Source: Burkholderiales bacterium RIFCSPLOWO2_12_FULL_65_40 (GTDB lineage Bacteria; Pseudomonadota; Gammaproteobacteria; Burkholderiales; Burkholderiaceae_C). From it: a stretch of DNA of 64,000 nt. The notes beneath the pieces are model-generated. The model ran no database searches, was not told the DNA's origin, and saw nothing but the letters and a program-made list of their open reading frames with translations. The position numbers and the translations under genes are program-made. Positions 1 to 9,883 of this stretch are shown piece after piece (the stretch's first letter is position 1; every line of letters starts with the position of its first letter). The stretch spans positions 62,001 to 126,000 of the forward strand of contig MESL01000035.1 in the NCBI GenBank assembly GCA_001770955.1. The letters are read 5' to 3'.

Positions 1-61
1 GGGCGCCTGCAGCCCCCTTCCGGTACCGCTAAGGTGGAGGCTTCTCTCCGCGCAGCGCCCC

Positions 62-697
62 ATGACCACCACACCCCCCCTTCGCACCTTCCACAGCTAC
101 GAACCCCGCAGCGGCCACGGCCTGCCGCACGACCCGTTCAACGCCATCGTGGGGCCCCGACCCATCGGCTGGATCTCGACGCAGAATGCCGCGGGCGCGC
201 TGAACCTGGCGCCCTACAGCTTCTTCAACGCCTTCAACTACGTGCCGCCCATCGTGGGCTTTGCCAGCATTGGCACCAAAGACACGCTGCGCAACATCGA
301 GGCCACGGGCGAGTTTGTATGGAACCTGGCCACGCGCTCGCTGGCCGATGCCATGAACCAGAGCTGCGCCGCCGTGCCGCCCGAGGTGAGCGAGTTCGAC
401 CTGACCGGCCTCACGCCCCTGCCCTCCACCCGCGTTCGCCCGCCCCGCGTGGCCGAAAGCCCGGTCACCTTTGAATGTCGCAGCACGCAGATCCTGCAGT
501 TGCAGGGCATCGACGGTGAAGCAGTGCCCACCTGGCTGATACTGGGCGAGGTGGTGGCCGTGCACATCGACCAGGCGCTGCTCAAAGATGGCGTGTACGA
601 CACGGCGGGCGCCGGGCATATCCTGCGCGGTGGAGGACCGGCCGACTATTTCACGGTGGGGCCGGAACAATTGTTCCGCATGCACCGTCCGCGCTGA
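62..697 (+). CDS. Flavin reductase family protein (FMN-binding split barrel, DIM6/NTAB type)
   Basis: ORF 211 aa; NAIVGPRPIGWISTQ...NLAPYSFFNAF motif typical of flavin reductase-like proteins. Confidence 0.85.
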   Translation: MTTTPPLRTFHSYEPRSGHGLPHDPFNAIVGPRPIGWISTQNAAGALNLAPYSFFNAFNYVPPIVGFASIGTKDTLRNIEATGEFVWNLATRSLADAMNQSCAAVPPEVSEFDLTGLTPLPSTRVRPPRVAESPVTFECRSTQILQLQGIDGEAVPTWLILGEVVAVHIDQALLKDGVYDTAGAGHILRGGGPADYFTVGPEQLFRMHRPR

Positions 698-782
698 ACC
701 GGGCCAATTCCCCACACACCACGGCCCTGTTCCAGCGCAGGCACACTGGGTCCATTCGATCTATGAAACGGGTGCTTCCGTG

Positions 783-1865
783 ATGCATTTTTTGATGTTC
801 GCCGCAGGGCTGGCCGCGCTGGTGGTGGGGGCCGACATTCTGGTGCGCGGCGCTTCCCGGCTGGCGCTGTCGTTCGGCATTTCGCCCCTGGTGGTGGGGC
901 TGACCATCGTGGCCTTTGGCACGAGCGCCCCGGAGATGGCGGTGTCGGCCGGGGCGGTGCTCAATGGACAGACGGGTCTGGCCATGGGCAATGTGGTGGG
1001 CAGCAATATCTTCAATGTGCTGTTCATCCTGGGGCTGAGCGCGCTCATTGCCCCACTGGTGGTGCATGTGCAGCTGATCCGGCAGGAGGTGCCCATCCTG
1101 ATTGGCGCTTCCCTGCTGTTGCTGATTCTCTCGCTCGATGGGCGCATCAGCCTGCTCGACGGCGGGCTGTTCTTCGGCCTGCTGCTGGCCTACACGGTGT
1201 TTCTGGTCGTGCAATCGCGCCGTGAGACGCAGGCCGCCCAGGCAGAGTTCGACGCCGAACTTCACGCTCCTCCGGCCGGGGCCTGGGATGCCCGCCTGCC
1301 GGTGCAGATCGCGCTGATCGTGGCCGGGCTCGGGCTGCTGGTGCTGGGGTCGGACTGGCTGGTCACCTCTGCGGTGGCATTTGCCCAGGCGCTGGGGGTG
1401 AGCGATCTGGTGATTGGCCTGACCATCGTGGCCGCGGGCACGTCCATGCCCGAGGTGGCCACGTCGGTGGCCGCCGCCCTCAAGGGCGAGCGCGACATCG
1501 CCGTGGGCAATGTGGTGGGCAGCAGCACCTTCAACATCCTGGGTTGCCTGGGACTCTCGGGGCTGGTGGCAGGCAGCGCAGGCCTGGCCGTGGCGCCTGC
1601 CTTGCTGGCGTTCGACATCTGGGTGATGCTGGCCGTGGCGCTGGCCTGCCTGCCGATCTTCCTGTCGGGCCGCGAGATTGCCCGCTGGGAAGGCTTCGTG
1701 TTCCTGGGCTATTACGTGGCCTATGTGACTTACCTCATTTTGTCCGCCCAGCATCATGCTGCCCTGGAAACCTATTCCACGGTGATGATGAGTTTTGTGA
1801 TTCCGCTGACGGTCATCACGCTGGTGGTGTCGCTGATCCGGCCGGGCAAAAGCCCCACGGGATAG
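783..1865 (+). CDS. Calcium/sodium antiporter (CaCA family, YrbG-like)
   Basis: Start refined to MHFLMFAAG; duplicated GTSAPEMAVS / GTSMPEVATS and GNVVGSNIFN / GNVVGSSTFN repeats. Confidence 0.9.
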   Translation: MHFLMFAAGLAALVVGADILVRGASRLALSFGISPLVVGLTIVAFGTSAPEMAVSAGAVLNGQTGLAMGNVVGSNIFNVLFILGLSALIAPLVVHVQLIRQEVPILIGASLLLLILSLDGRISLLDGGLFFGLLLAYTVFLVVQSRRETQAAQAEFDAELHAPPAGAWDARLPVQIALIVAGLGLLVLGSDWLVTSAVAFAQALGVSDLVIGLTIVAAGTSMPEVATSVAAALKGERDIAVGNVVGSSTFNILGCLGLSGLVAGSAGLAVAPALLAFDIWVMLAVALACLPIFLSGREIARWEGFVFLGYYVAYVTYLILSAQHHAALETYSTVMMSFVIPLTVITLVVSLIRPGKSPTG

Positions 1866-1904
1866 GGAGGGTCAACGCTGCAAGGGCGCGCAAAGCCCAT
1901 CGCC

Positions 1905-1922
1905 GGGCTGGCGCGCCAGCCC
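1905..1922. repeat. Perfect 18-bp palindrome GGGCTGGCGCGCCAGCCC between convergent genes; possible transcription end signal
   Basis: Read directly; no clear T-run follows. Confidence 0.4.
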
Positions 1923-2046
1923 TTCAAGGTCCGTCTGCCACAGGTTTTAGCGCAACGGCTGCGGTGGACCAAGCGCAACGCAGGCTGCAGCCCGAGTGTG
2001 CCAGCATCGACATAGGTTATGCTACGAATCAACCCCTCGGCCTCTT

Positions 2047-2745
2047 TTAGCGCGAGGCTACTAAAGTCGCTGTTGTACCGTCCCATACCACTTGAGTGCT
2101 CAGATCGCGCGTGGCAACGACTTTCCCATTGACATAAACATTGGTCTTGAGTGCGTATTTGCCTTGTGGTGCACCTTGAGGAAGCTTGAGTTCAAAGGCG
2201 TTCTCGAAACGACCCGCAGAATTCGAGGAAAAAGACTTGCTGCCAGTCTTGAATGGAGTGCCGTCAGGGCTAAAAACCACCAACTCTTCTCGAACTTCGC
2301 TAACCTTCTGGCGACTGCCGTTGACCAGTTCCAACGTCGAGTTAACGTTTATCGGCTGCCCACGCTGCACTACTTCCTTTTGCAATCGAGATGAGTAAAC
2401 GGTAACCACCGGCTCCGCCGGCAATGCGCTACTGGTACGAATATAGTCTCGCTCCGCCTGGGCTGCCGTTTTTGTCTGTCTCGACTGCAAGTTAATGGCA
2501 AAGCAAACAGCTGCACCCACGGCAGCGCCCACTACCGCCCCCTTTGCAGCATCTCTACCACGTCCACCAGAGAGAACGGTAATAAGGGCTACCGCAGCCG
2601 CACCAGCTGCAGCACTCTGACCCACACTGCATGGATCACTATCGGCAGCACTTTGCTGACTCCCTACTGGCCCTTGGGTGTTTGCGCAAGCAACCAGCAG
2701 AGCCGTGACCGTCATGTAAATTAAGGTGCGTTGAAAGGTTTTCAT
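2047..2745 (-). CDS. Putative lipoprotein with glycine-zipper segment and C-terminal Ig-like/beta domain
   Basis: Signal MTVTALLVACAN (lipobox LLVAC); GAVVGAAVGAAV glycine zipper; last gene of six-gene minus-strand operon. Confidence 0.65.
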   Translation of the reverse strand: MKTFQRTLIYMTVTALLVACANTQGPVGSQQSAADSDPCSVGQSAAAGAAAVALITVLSGGRGRDAAKGAVVGAAVGAAVCFAINLQSRQTKTAAQAERDYIRTSSALPAEPVVTVYSSRLQKEVVQRGQPINVNSTLELVNGSRQKVSEVREELVVFSPDGTPFKTGSKSFSSNSAGRFENAFELKLPQGAPQGKYALKTNVYVNGKVVATRDLSTQVVWDGTTATLVASR

Positions 2746-2800
2746 TTAGATCATTGGTTTGTTGAGGCTCGAATACTTGAATTTCCGATTCACACTGACG

Positions 2801-4042
2801 TCACTTGATCGAGGTTTCCTCGTTGAGATACTGTAATTCGCGCTCTCTGATGCGGCGTGAGAGTACGTTCGCTTGGGAATTTTTGGGATCGACACGGAGG
2901 GCGCTTTCGACATAGGTCTTGGCGGTGTCAAATTTCATCTGGCGCAGCGCGGCCTCAGCATCGCGCAGGAAACCTTGCGCCATTTCCGACTGGACATTTA
3001 CCGCAGGCGGCGACACCGGTGGTAAAGGTGCCACATGATGAGGTTTTGTGACAGGTGGCACGCTTTGCGATACAGAGGGAGACGATGAAACGACGGTCGG
3101 CTGTGGTGGACGCTCCTGCGTTCTAAGGGCTGTCTGCAGCTCCTGGCGCAGGGCTGTCAGACCCGAAAACTCGCGGTTACTCGCTACGACCTTGTCCAGC
3201 GCCTCTCTCGCTGATTTAAGGTCGCCCATCGCCAAGAAATTCCGTGCCTCCGCGTCAGCGGAAGCAGCGCTAGCCAGGCCGACATTGATTTGACCGCGCA
3301 AGTCACTGCCCACGGCGCCATCGACGCAGGTGCTTCCCAGTTGATCAATGGCATTGCGCGCGCTCGTGAGGCGGCGATCAACAATCATGCTTCCTATCTG
3401 CCGAACACTGCGCTCACAAGCAGCTCGGGCTGCGATCGCCTTGTCTGCAACTGCAAGCATGTGCCGTGCCTTGGTCTGTGCCTCCCCATTGCACGCCGCC
3501 ATGGCCATCATGGTCTGGTTGCGCGCACTGGCGGCGTCACCGCCGGTCATGAAGCTCGCCGCTTTGTTCAGTGCCTGCTCACAAGGATCCGGCTCCCGGC
3601 CGGAATTGTTCTGGATGTACAGCCCACTGCCAGCCACTAGTACGATACCAAGCACCAAGAAAACCCATTTTCCTGTCTTGCTCTTGCCACTGTTTGATAC
3701 TCCCGTTTGAACGCCAAGTTCGGGCGAAGGCAATGGCGCGCGCTCCTTGGGCGTGGCTTTTCCGGATGGCGCGGGCGGAGACGGTTTGGCGGGGTTAGTC
3801 GGCGAATCAGACTTTGGCGCCGAAACGGCTGGCGATACGGGAACGGCGCCGGGCCTTGTATCAACCGGCGGTTGCTCAGCATTGGGCTCGGCCTGATCCG
3901 TCAGAGTCGTGGAAGACTCCAACACTGACTGGTAATCGGCTGCGACAGACGCGGCTATCGCAGCGCAGCCGCAATATGGACAGTATCCGACCGTTTCGTA
4001 TAGGCGCTCGTTACAGCGGTGGCAGTTGAAAGACACTTCCAA
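2801..4042 (-). CDS. Zinc-ribbon / proline-rich linker / single-TM protein with helical-repeat C-terminus
   Basis: N-term CHRC...CPYC; Pro-rich linker; TM WVFLVLGIVLVAGSGLYI; helical Cys-containing C-terminal region. Confidence 0.7.
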   Translation of the reverse strand: MEVSFNCHRCNERLYETVGYCPYCGCAAIAASVAADYQSVLESSTTLTDQAEPNAEQPPVDTRPGAVPVSPAVSAPKSDSPTNPAKPSPPAPSGKATPKERAPLPSPELGVQTGVSNSGKSKTGKWVFLVLGIVLVAGSGLYIQNNSGREPDPCEQALNKAASFMTGGDAASARNQTMMAMAACNGEAQTKARHMLAVADKAIAARAACERSVRQIGSMIVDRRLTSARNAIDQLGSTCVDGAVGSDLRGQINVGLASAASADAEARNFLAMGDLKSAREALDKVVASNREFSGLTALRQELQTALRTQERPPQPTVVSSSPSVSQSVPPVTKPHHVAPLPPVSPPAVNVQSEMAQGFLRDAEAALRQMKFDTAKTYVESALRVDPKNSQANVLSRRIRERELQYLNEETSIK

Positions 4043-4059
4043 GAGTTCTCACTGATTCT

Positions 4060-7000
4060 TCAGGTTAGGGGCGGAGGCATGTGCGAAGGACTCTGTCTCT
4101 GAAGTAGCGGCGTGAGTTCTGCCAACTGACTCAGCTCCATCCACATCGGCAGCCCTTGGCGCCAAACCTTGGTTCCCGCCAGACTGATTTGGCCACCAGC
4201 AAGCATCTGCACCAGTTGCTGCACACCATAAGGGCCGTACTGGACCCCGTTGACGCCGAGATGATACTGGTGATCGACAGGCGGTGGCATCCCACCCAGC
4301 GGCGGAGGCATGATCCCAGACATGGCAGGGGGTACGCCGGGCGCTGTGGCAGGGTAGACCCCAGTGTCAGTCGCGGTGGTCTGCGTCGATAGTCCGACTG
4401 TCGCAGGCTGTACTGTCAGTAGCGCGTCAAGTCCTCCGGGTTTTATCATCTCCGCGTTAATCAGGTACTTCAGCCGTGGTTGACCATCTTCGCCGGGCTC
4501 GCGCACCTCCCAGTCATAGGCATCGGCATCGGAATCACCAATGACCGACGCCCAGGGCCGGAGGTCGTTCAATAGCCGAGTCACGGCCTGCTTCAGCTCC
4601 CTTTCGGAAAGCCCCTTGCGTCTAGCCCGGTCACACAGATCCTGCTTAGCCTCAGCCGCAATTGCGCTGGCGAAACCCTTTCGCACCTGTTCAGCGCCAG
4701 TGGCATCGGACACCAATTTGGCGGTGTAGACCGCCGTTTCGTAATATTCACTAAGTGCGACGAGTGCTGCAAGCTGCAACGTTCCTGCTTCGGCGATGTG
4801 CTCTTGAACGCGATCGACGATAGCTTCGCGATAGGCCATCGGAAGACCGTTCTGACGGATAGCGCGTTCGTTGCCAATACGCCGTACATCACCGCGAGCT
4901 ACAGCGAATTGATATTGCCCCGGCGGCACAGAACGCTGCGTCGAACGTGTCAACACCCCGGTCATTACCGCCATCAGAAAATATTTAAAGTCCTCCGCAA
5001 GGCGGTTGATTTCGTCTGCAGCTGGCGCAATAGGATGGCTGAATTGCGTGGAATCGATATGCGTGTGTGTAGGGCTGCGCTCGGATTCCTTGCGATAGCT
5101 TGTACGCCAGCCTTCCAGCCCACGGAGCACTGTCAGCGGTACGCCAGACAACTCGCAATAGCAGACCGCTCTGCCCGGTACGCCGGTTTCAACGATGGAG
5201 AGCTGGGCGGGGGTAATGCCTGCATGGGTCGGCATACAGGCATTAAGCTCGTGTTCGTACTTGCGCTTGAATTCGTCTGCGCCAGCCACGCCTATAAAGC
5301 ACTTGTACTGATCCGCACGCACAGTAAAGTCACCAGATAAATTAGCGTCTATCCAAGGCATTGCGCAGGCCAGTAGCTTGCGAAACGCATCCTGACGGGC
5401 AACCGGGCTCATTTGCTCCAACGCTTCTGTCAGGGGATCCGCCATGGCTTCAGCAGCAGCATCACTGCCAGCCACAGCCAATTGGCGCTCAGCCATGCGC
5501 TTGACCTTGACCAAAATCTGGCCACGTTCCTCGGCCTCCGCCAGCATCGGGAACATCACCTTGGAGCCACCCAGATCCTTAAAAGCTTCGTCAGCCCACT
5601 CCCGCAACTGGGCAGCGCCGGGCATGGGCACTTTTCGATCCTGCACGGGAATGTTGATAAGCGTTGCGTGATCTTTCTTCAACTCCAACTGGAGGATGGC
5701 ATTTGCCCGCTGTAGCTGCTCAAGCATTGTCATCACCGCTTCGCGGCCCGCTTGCAACTCACCGACCAGCCCGCTCCAAGTCGCACGGCCATGGGCATCA
5801 ACCCCAGTCTTACGCCCCATCCAGGAGGACAATTCGCCCATCAGCGCAGCCGCTTCATCTGCGGCCTTTGCACGCAGATGAAACTTAATACCATTGGCAA
5901 TTTCGGTGCGCAGTTGATCCATGACCATGACGGCTTGCTTTTCCCCGCCGCCAAAGAGACCTCCTTTGGTCTGCTCCAAATTTGTTAAAAGTCGCTCAAC
6001 CTCACGGCTGCGCACAGCCTCCTTGATCTCCCGATAGCGCTCCGCATTGAGCATGAGTGCTGCGATCACTCCACTGCCCGTAGCCTCAAGACGATCCTTG
6101 ATTTGTTCCACCAAGGAAAGCACATACTCAAGCCCGCCAAATTCCTTGTTGTCGAGGTACGTGTAGAGTTGGTCACGCACGGTTCTCTTGATCCTTTCCA
6201 GCACCTCGCGCCGACGCTTGGCTACCCTGTCCTCTGTGGTGTCGGCCGTCGAGTCTTGGTCGCGCACGGCATCGCGCTCCAGTTGCTTGACGGCTTCGCG
6301 CACCTGCACCGACCACTCCTTGCGGTCAAAACCGGTGCGAATCTCATCTACACGGCTATTGACGCGCTGCTCGACACCCGCCAGCAGCAAGCCATTTTTA
6401 TCTTGCAACAGATCGTCAACTACAAAGTAGTCTTGGAACTCGCCTGAGCTTCGCTTGAGTTCAATAGACTTGTCCGAAAACTCGGGAAAATCACTGAAGA
6501 TGGACACACGCAAATTCACATGGCTCGCCATGAACTCATCGCGCTGCTTGTCTGTGGCGCGATTGGCCCCTAAATCAGCCCCTCCCACACCAAAAAACGC
6601 TTTGAGCATCTCGCCTGCCCAACGATGCGACTGCTCATCCCGACGTGCCTCTTGGCGCGTGTCCAGTACCGCTTGGCCCATTGCCGAAAATCGCTTGGAG
6701 TATGACAAGCGCATGTCAGGGAAGCGGTTCTTGGGTACCAGCGCATCGTGCAGAAAATTCTTGTGCTGAGCCTGGTTAACTGCAATTGAACGCTTGCGAC
6801 GCGCAAAATCGCCTGAGGCAAAGTCCTCGAACAATGCATCCGCCACCATGTGGTAGACATCCGTGACGTCTTTGGTATGCTGCTGCGCTAAGTTGCCGGA
6901 GTCGATCAGGTAAACCTCGTTGTACGGCTCGCGCGGCAGCTCGGGCTGGTCATAAGCATCCCACCGGCCCAAATAACCTTTGTTCCCCATCATGGCCGAT

Positions 7001-7806
7001 TCAAGCTCCATCAACGCAGCGTAGCCATTTGCCTCGGTTCGGTCTTTATTGGCGCCAGCAAAACCGGTGGGAAGAAATAGCATTAATTCCACATCGGCGC
7101 TTCCGACCTCCGTCTTGGCCAACCAACGCGCCAGCAGACCCATATCCAGAAAGGCCCCAGATCCCGTGCCACCCGCCACGGAACCAACCACCACGATACG
7201 GAACTTGCTACTTTCCATCTTGAGCCCCAACTGATTAAGTTGGCGTTCGTGGGAAAGGCCTGCTTTCAAATTTTTTAGCTTCAGGCGTATCTTGTCGCGG
7301 ACTTTTACGTATTTGTCGAAAAAATACAGTCGTGAAATGGCGCGTATTTGACCAGCCCCCTTCGCGGGATCAATGCCGAGTTCTCGAATCTTCTTCGGCG
7401 TCAGTGACAGCCAGTCTTTGATGTGCGGATAGCGCTCTAACGCATCATCATCGCGGCTATATTTATCCATGTCGAAGGATTCGACAATTTTGTCCTCATC
7501 GCTGAACTTCACCTGATCAAACTGCAGGTCTTCTGCTTGAGCACGGCCACTGTCAATCACGGCTCCACTGTCCAAATCGAACTGTATAAATTGCGCAATC
7601 GGAAAGTCTGCCAGGCTGTCCACCCGGCTTCGCGTACCGGAGCCACCCCACAGCGTATTCAGGATACGCCTGCGTACGCGCATCAATACTTCCATGCCGG
7701 TACCACCGACGCCAATGAAAAGCGTCGGGCGCAGATCGATACTTGCCTCTTGCTTGGGTACTGAATCAACCCCGTTACCAATTGTCTGATTGAAACTATC
7801 CGCCAT
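4060..7806 (-). CDS. Tubulin/FtsZ-superfamily-like protein (Tubulin_2-like) with C-terminal GYF_2-like domain
   Basis: N-term TLFIGVGGTGMEV (T1-like) and VVGSVAGGTGSGAFLDMG (T4 GGGTGSG-like); Pro-rich segment then YHLGVNGVQYGPYGVQQLVQMLAGGQISLAGTKVWRQGLPMWMEL resembling GYF_2. Confidence 0.8.
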   Translation of the reverse strand: MADSFNQTIGNGVDSVPKQEASIDLRPTLFIGVGGTGMEVLMRVRRRILNTLWGGSGTRSRVDSLADFPIAQFIQFDLDSGAVIDSGRAQAEDLQFDQVKFSDEDKIVESFDMDKYSRDDDALERYPHIKDWLSLTPKKIRELGIDPAKGAGQIRAISRLYFFDKYVKVRDKIRLKLKNLKAGLSHERQLNQLGLKMESSKFRIVVVGSVAGGTGSGAFLDMGLLARWLAKTEVGSADVELMLFLPTGFAGANKDRTEANGYAALMELESAMMGNKGYLGRWDAYDQPELPREPYNEVYLIDSGNLAQQHTKDVTDVYHMVADALFEDFASGDFARRKRSIAVNQAQHKNFLHDALVPKNRFPDMRLSYSKRFSAMGQAVLDTRQEARRDEQSHRWAGEMLKAFFGVGGADLGANRATDKQRDEFMASHVNLRVSIFSDFPEFSDKSIELKRSSGEFQDYFVVDDLLQDKNGLLLAGVEQRVNSRVDEIRTGFDRKEWSVQVREAVKQLERDAVRDQDSTADTTEDRVAKRRREVLERIKRTVRDQLYTYLDNKEFGGLEYVLSLVEQIKDRLEATGSGVIAALMLNAERYREIKEAVRSREVERLLTNLEQTKGGLFGGGEKQAVMVMDQLRTEIANGIKFHLRAKAADEAAALMGELSSWMGRKTGVDAHGRATWSGLVGELQAGREAVMTMLEQLQRANAILQLELKKDHATLINIPVQDRKVPMPGAAQLREWADEAFKDLGGSKVMFPMLAEAEERGQILVKVKRMAERQLAVAGSDAAAEAMADPLTEALEQMSPVARQDAFRKLLACAMPWIDANLSGDFTVRADQYKCFIGVAGADEFKRKYEHELNACMPTHAGITPAQLSIVETGVPGRAVCYCELSGVPLTVLRGLEGWRTSYRKESERSPTHTHIDSTQFSHPIAPAADEINRLAEDFKYFLMAVMTGVLTRSTQRSVPPGQYQFAVARGDVRRIGNERAIRQNGLPMAYREAIVDRVQEHIAEAGTLQLAALVALSEYYETAVYTAKLVSDATGAEQVRKGFASAIAAEAKQDLCDRARRKGLSERELKQAVTRLLNDLRPWASVIGDSDADAYDWEVREPGEDGQPRLKYLINAEMIKPGGLDALLTVQPATVGLSTQTTATDTGVYPATAPGVPPAMSGIMPPPLGGMPPPVDHQYHLGVNGVQYGPYGVQQLVQMLAGGQISLAGTKVWRQGLPMWMELSQLAELTPLLQRQSPSHMPPPLT

Positions 7807-7838
7807 GGCCTGAGCCCCCTTCTTTTTATCTTCGTTGC

Positions 7839-8264
7839 TTACTTACGGCCGGTGCTGAGCATCAAAAAGAGCGAGAGCAAGCTTACAAATCCAACGGGGC
7901 CAAGGAACAGTGGCGTCATGAACTGGGCTGCATTTATCGCCAACAGCACCACACCGGTAGCCGCACTGGCCAAAAAGAAGAATAACCACCACCCCGCAGC
8001 ATTCGCTTTATTGGGGGGCACTCGCTTGCCCACCAGTGTGTTGGCATAAGCGTTCTTGGCGAAGAAAAAAGCCACAAATAACACCAGTAAAATGCCGCCA
8101 CCAATCGCCAAATCTCGGGAGGACGTATCGGACACCACGTTATAGGTGCCCTCGAATTTTTCTCCCGGAGGCAGAAGAACGGTGGCGGTGGTAGTGGAAG
8201 CCGCTGGGACTTCCACTGGTGTAGGCAGTGCGAAGCCTGTGTTGGCCTGAGAGGTTTGTGTCAT
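7839..8264 (-). CDS. Small membrane protein (about 3 TM segments), operon member
   Basis: Hydrophobic stretches IGGGILLVLFVAFFF, WWLFFFLASAATGVVLLA, LFLGPVGFVSLLSLFLML; same strand with short gaps. Confidence 0.6.
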   Translation of the reverse strand: MTQTSQANTGFALPTPVEVPAASTTTATVLLPPGEKFEGTYNVVSDTSSRDLAIGGGILLVLFVAFFFAKNAYANTLVGKRVPPNKANAAGWWLFFFLASAATGVVLLAINAAQFMTPLFLGPVGFVSLLSLFLMLSTGRK

Positions 8265-8305
8265 TTTTAGTGGTCCTATTCACAACATAGTTCTTGTAAA
8301 ACAAT

Positions 8306-9883
8306 TCAACGGCTGATTATGCTAAGGCTACGCCCAACTATCACACTCAATACCTGTGGCCGACCAAATCCACGCTTTATCTCACCGACTGGATTGCCGT
8401 CACTGTCCTTGATACTAATTGTCGTAAATGGCCTGAGAACGTAGTTTCGCTTTACGCCATCCACCATCACCTCGTAGCGTTTATCGGTCCGCAAGACTAC
8501 GAGCATGGCAATGATTCCGACGATCAGAAGTAGAATGCCGCCCAATATGGCAAACACCGGTGTGAGCGGGTACTGAATGCGCAAAAGCAGGGGAACCCGT
8601 GTCTGTGATGCGCGCACGCTCTCCGGTGGCGTGAAAATTTCAGAAATCGGGTCGCCCGGAAAAAGCTCGCGCAACTGGACCGTGAAGGCTTCCGATGGCG
8701 CTAGCTGTTGCCCTGCCAAGCCCATCTGGATTACCAGCGGCAGCTGTACCTGCTTTCCCATCGCTGCAAGAGCCTGAGCAGACCAAGGCGACGGCACCTG
8801 GGCCATCGGCAAAGTGAAACTGACTTCTACAGACTGCTTGGCGCCAGGCCGCAAATCCTGAATAACCGAGGGGGTCACTTTGACGGCTGATCGCCGGTCG
8901 CCGACTAGCAAAGCTGCCTCGACTTCCGCTTTGCTAATCACATAAGGATAAAGAAGATTCTCTATTGATGCCTGTAAGGTCACCGACGGAACCAAGCCAT
9001 CTGCCCCGACGTCCAGAATGAGGGTACGTTGGTCAGTACCCAGACTCACTCGCACATTTGCGCTGTTCTTGACCCCCTCTGGAACCAGGCGCGCTGCATC
9101 CTGGTCGACAGGCTTGAGCCGTGCTGGCTCGTGCGTAAGCACCTTACTCAGACGGCCCTCGGCCATGATGCGATCGAGCGCTGCAGCCGCAGGCTGACCG
9201 TAAGCCAAGGCATAGACCATGAGACCCGTAGCCTTGAAAAGCTTGCCTTGCACTGGCATCTTGAGAGGGAACACCAGAGTCTTGGTGATGGAGGGCTCAA
9301 GGTGCAACAGACGATAGAAATCGCGGTTCCTGTCCGCCGTTTGCGAATCGTTATTGGGGCTGTTCTTGTTGTTCGTGAATATCCAGAGAATGCCCGATTC
9401 CGCGTTGAAAGGCCCGGTGATCGCCTTGGTGACTGCTTCCTTGAAGTCAGTGTCCGCCATCCCCCCCCCCGGGCTCTTGCGAGCAACGGCCAACGAAGCA
9501 ATGGACTTCGCCACATCGGCTCCGCCAAGACTCTTGGATAGCAACATCGGCGATTTGTGGCTGCCGCTGCTTTGACTGAATGCCAGCGTGTACACCGTAT
9601 CCTCGGGAGTAGTGGTCGCACGCGCCACGGCCGCAACCAAGGGCTTGAATTGCGAGATGGGGTCAGTGTAGAAGGGCTCCATCCACCCTGAGTTTTGCAC
9701 CAGAAATGCCTGCTGAATACCAGCAGCATGTACGGCGCCTCCCCAAGAGAGCCCAACCAAAACCACGGAAACCATGTTGAGGCCATGCCGAATGAGTCCA
9801 CGCGATGCGGCGCACGCGAGCGTTTTGTTCAGCCTTGTCTTAAAGCAAGGTAGCTGCATCATCTTCATGCTCGGAGATCCCAT
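8306..9883 (-). CDS. Secreted/membrane-anchored vWA-like protein with degenerate MIDAS and C-terminal TM plus cytosolic tail
   Basis: Signal sequence; LVQNSGWM in place of DxSxS; ILWIFTNN; TM VFAILGGILLLIVGIIAMLVVL; 19-bp overlap with preceding gene. Confidence 0.6.
   Translation of the reverse strand: MGSPSMKMMQLPCFKTRLNKTLACAASRGLIRHGLNMVSVVLVGLSWGGAVHAAGIQQAFLVQNSGWMEPFYTDPISQFKPLVAAVARATTTPEDTVYTLAFSQSSGSHKSPMLLSKSLGGADVAKSIASLAVARKSPGGGMADTDFKEAVTKAITGPFNAESGILWIFTNNKNSPNNDSQTADRNRDFYRLLHLEPSITKTLVFPLKMPVQGKLFKATGLMVYALAYGQPAAAALDRIMAEGRLSKVLTHEPARLKPVDQDAARLVPEGVKNSANVRVSLGTDQRTLILDVGADGLVPSVTLQASIENLLYPYVISKAEVEAALLVGDRRSAVKVTPSVIQDLRPGAKQSVEVSFTLPMAQVPSPWSAQALAAMGKQVQLPLVIQMGLAGQQLAPSEAFTVQLRELFPGDPISEIFTPPESVRASQTRVPLLLRIQYPLTPVFAILGGILLLIVGIIAMLVVLRTDKRYEVMVDGVKRNYVLRPFTTISIKDSDGNPVGEIKRGFGRPQVLSVIVGRSLSIISR

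Noticed and set aside
651-1757. 368-aa minus-strand ORF opposite the Ca2+/Na+ antiporter
   Set aside because: Low-complexity His/Gln/Gly composition, antisense to real gene
2041-2060. GCCTC...GAGGC inverted repeat at the 3' end of the lipoprotein gene
   Set aside because: Only 5-bp stem and no T-run; too weak for a terminator call
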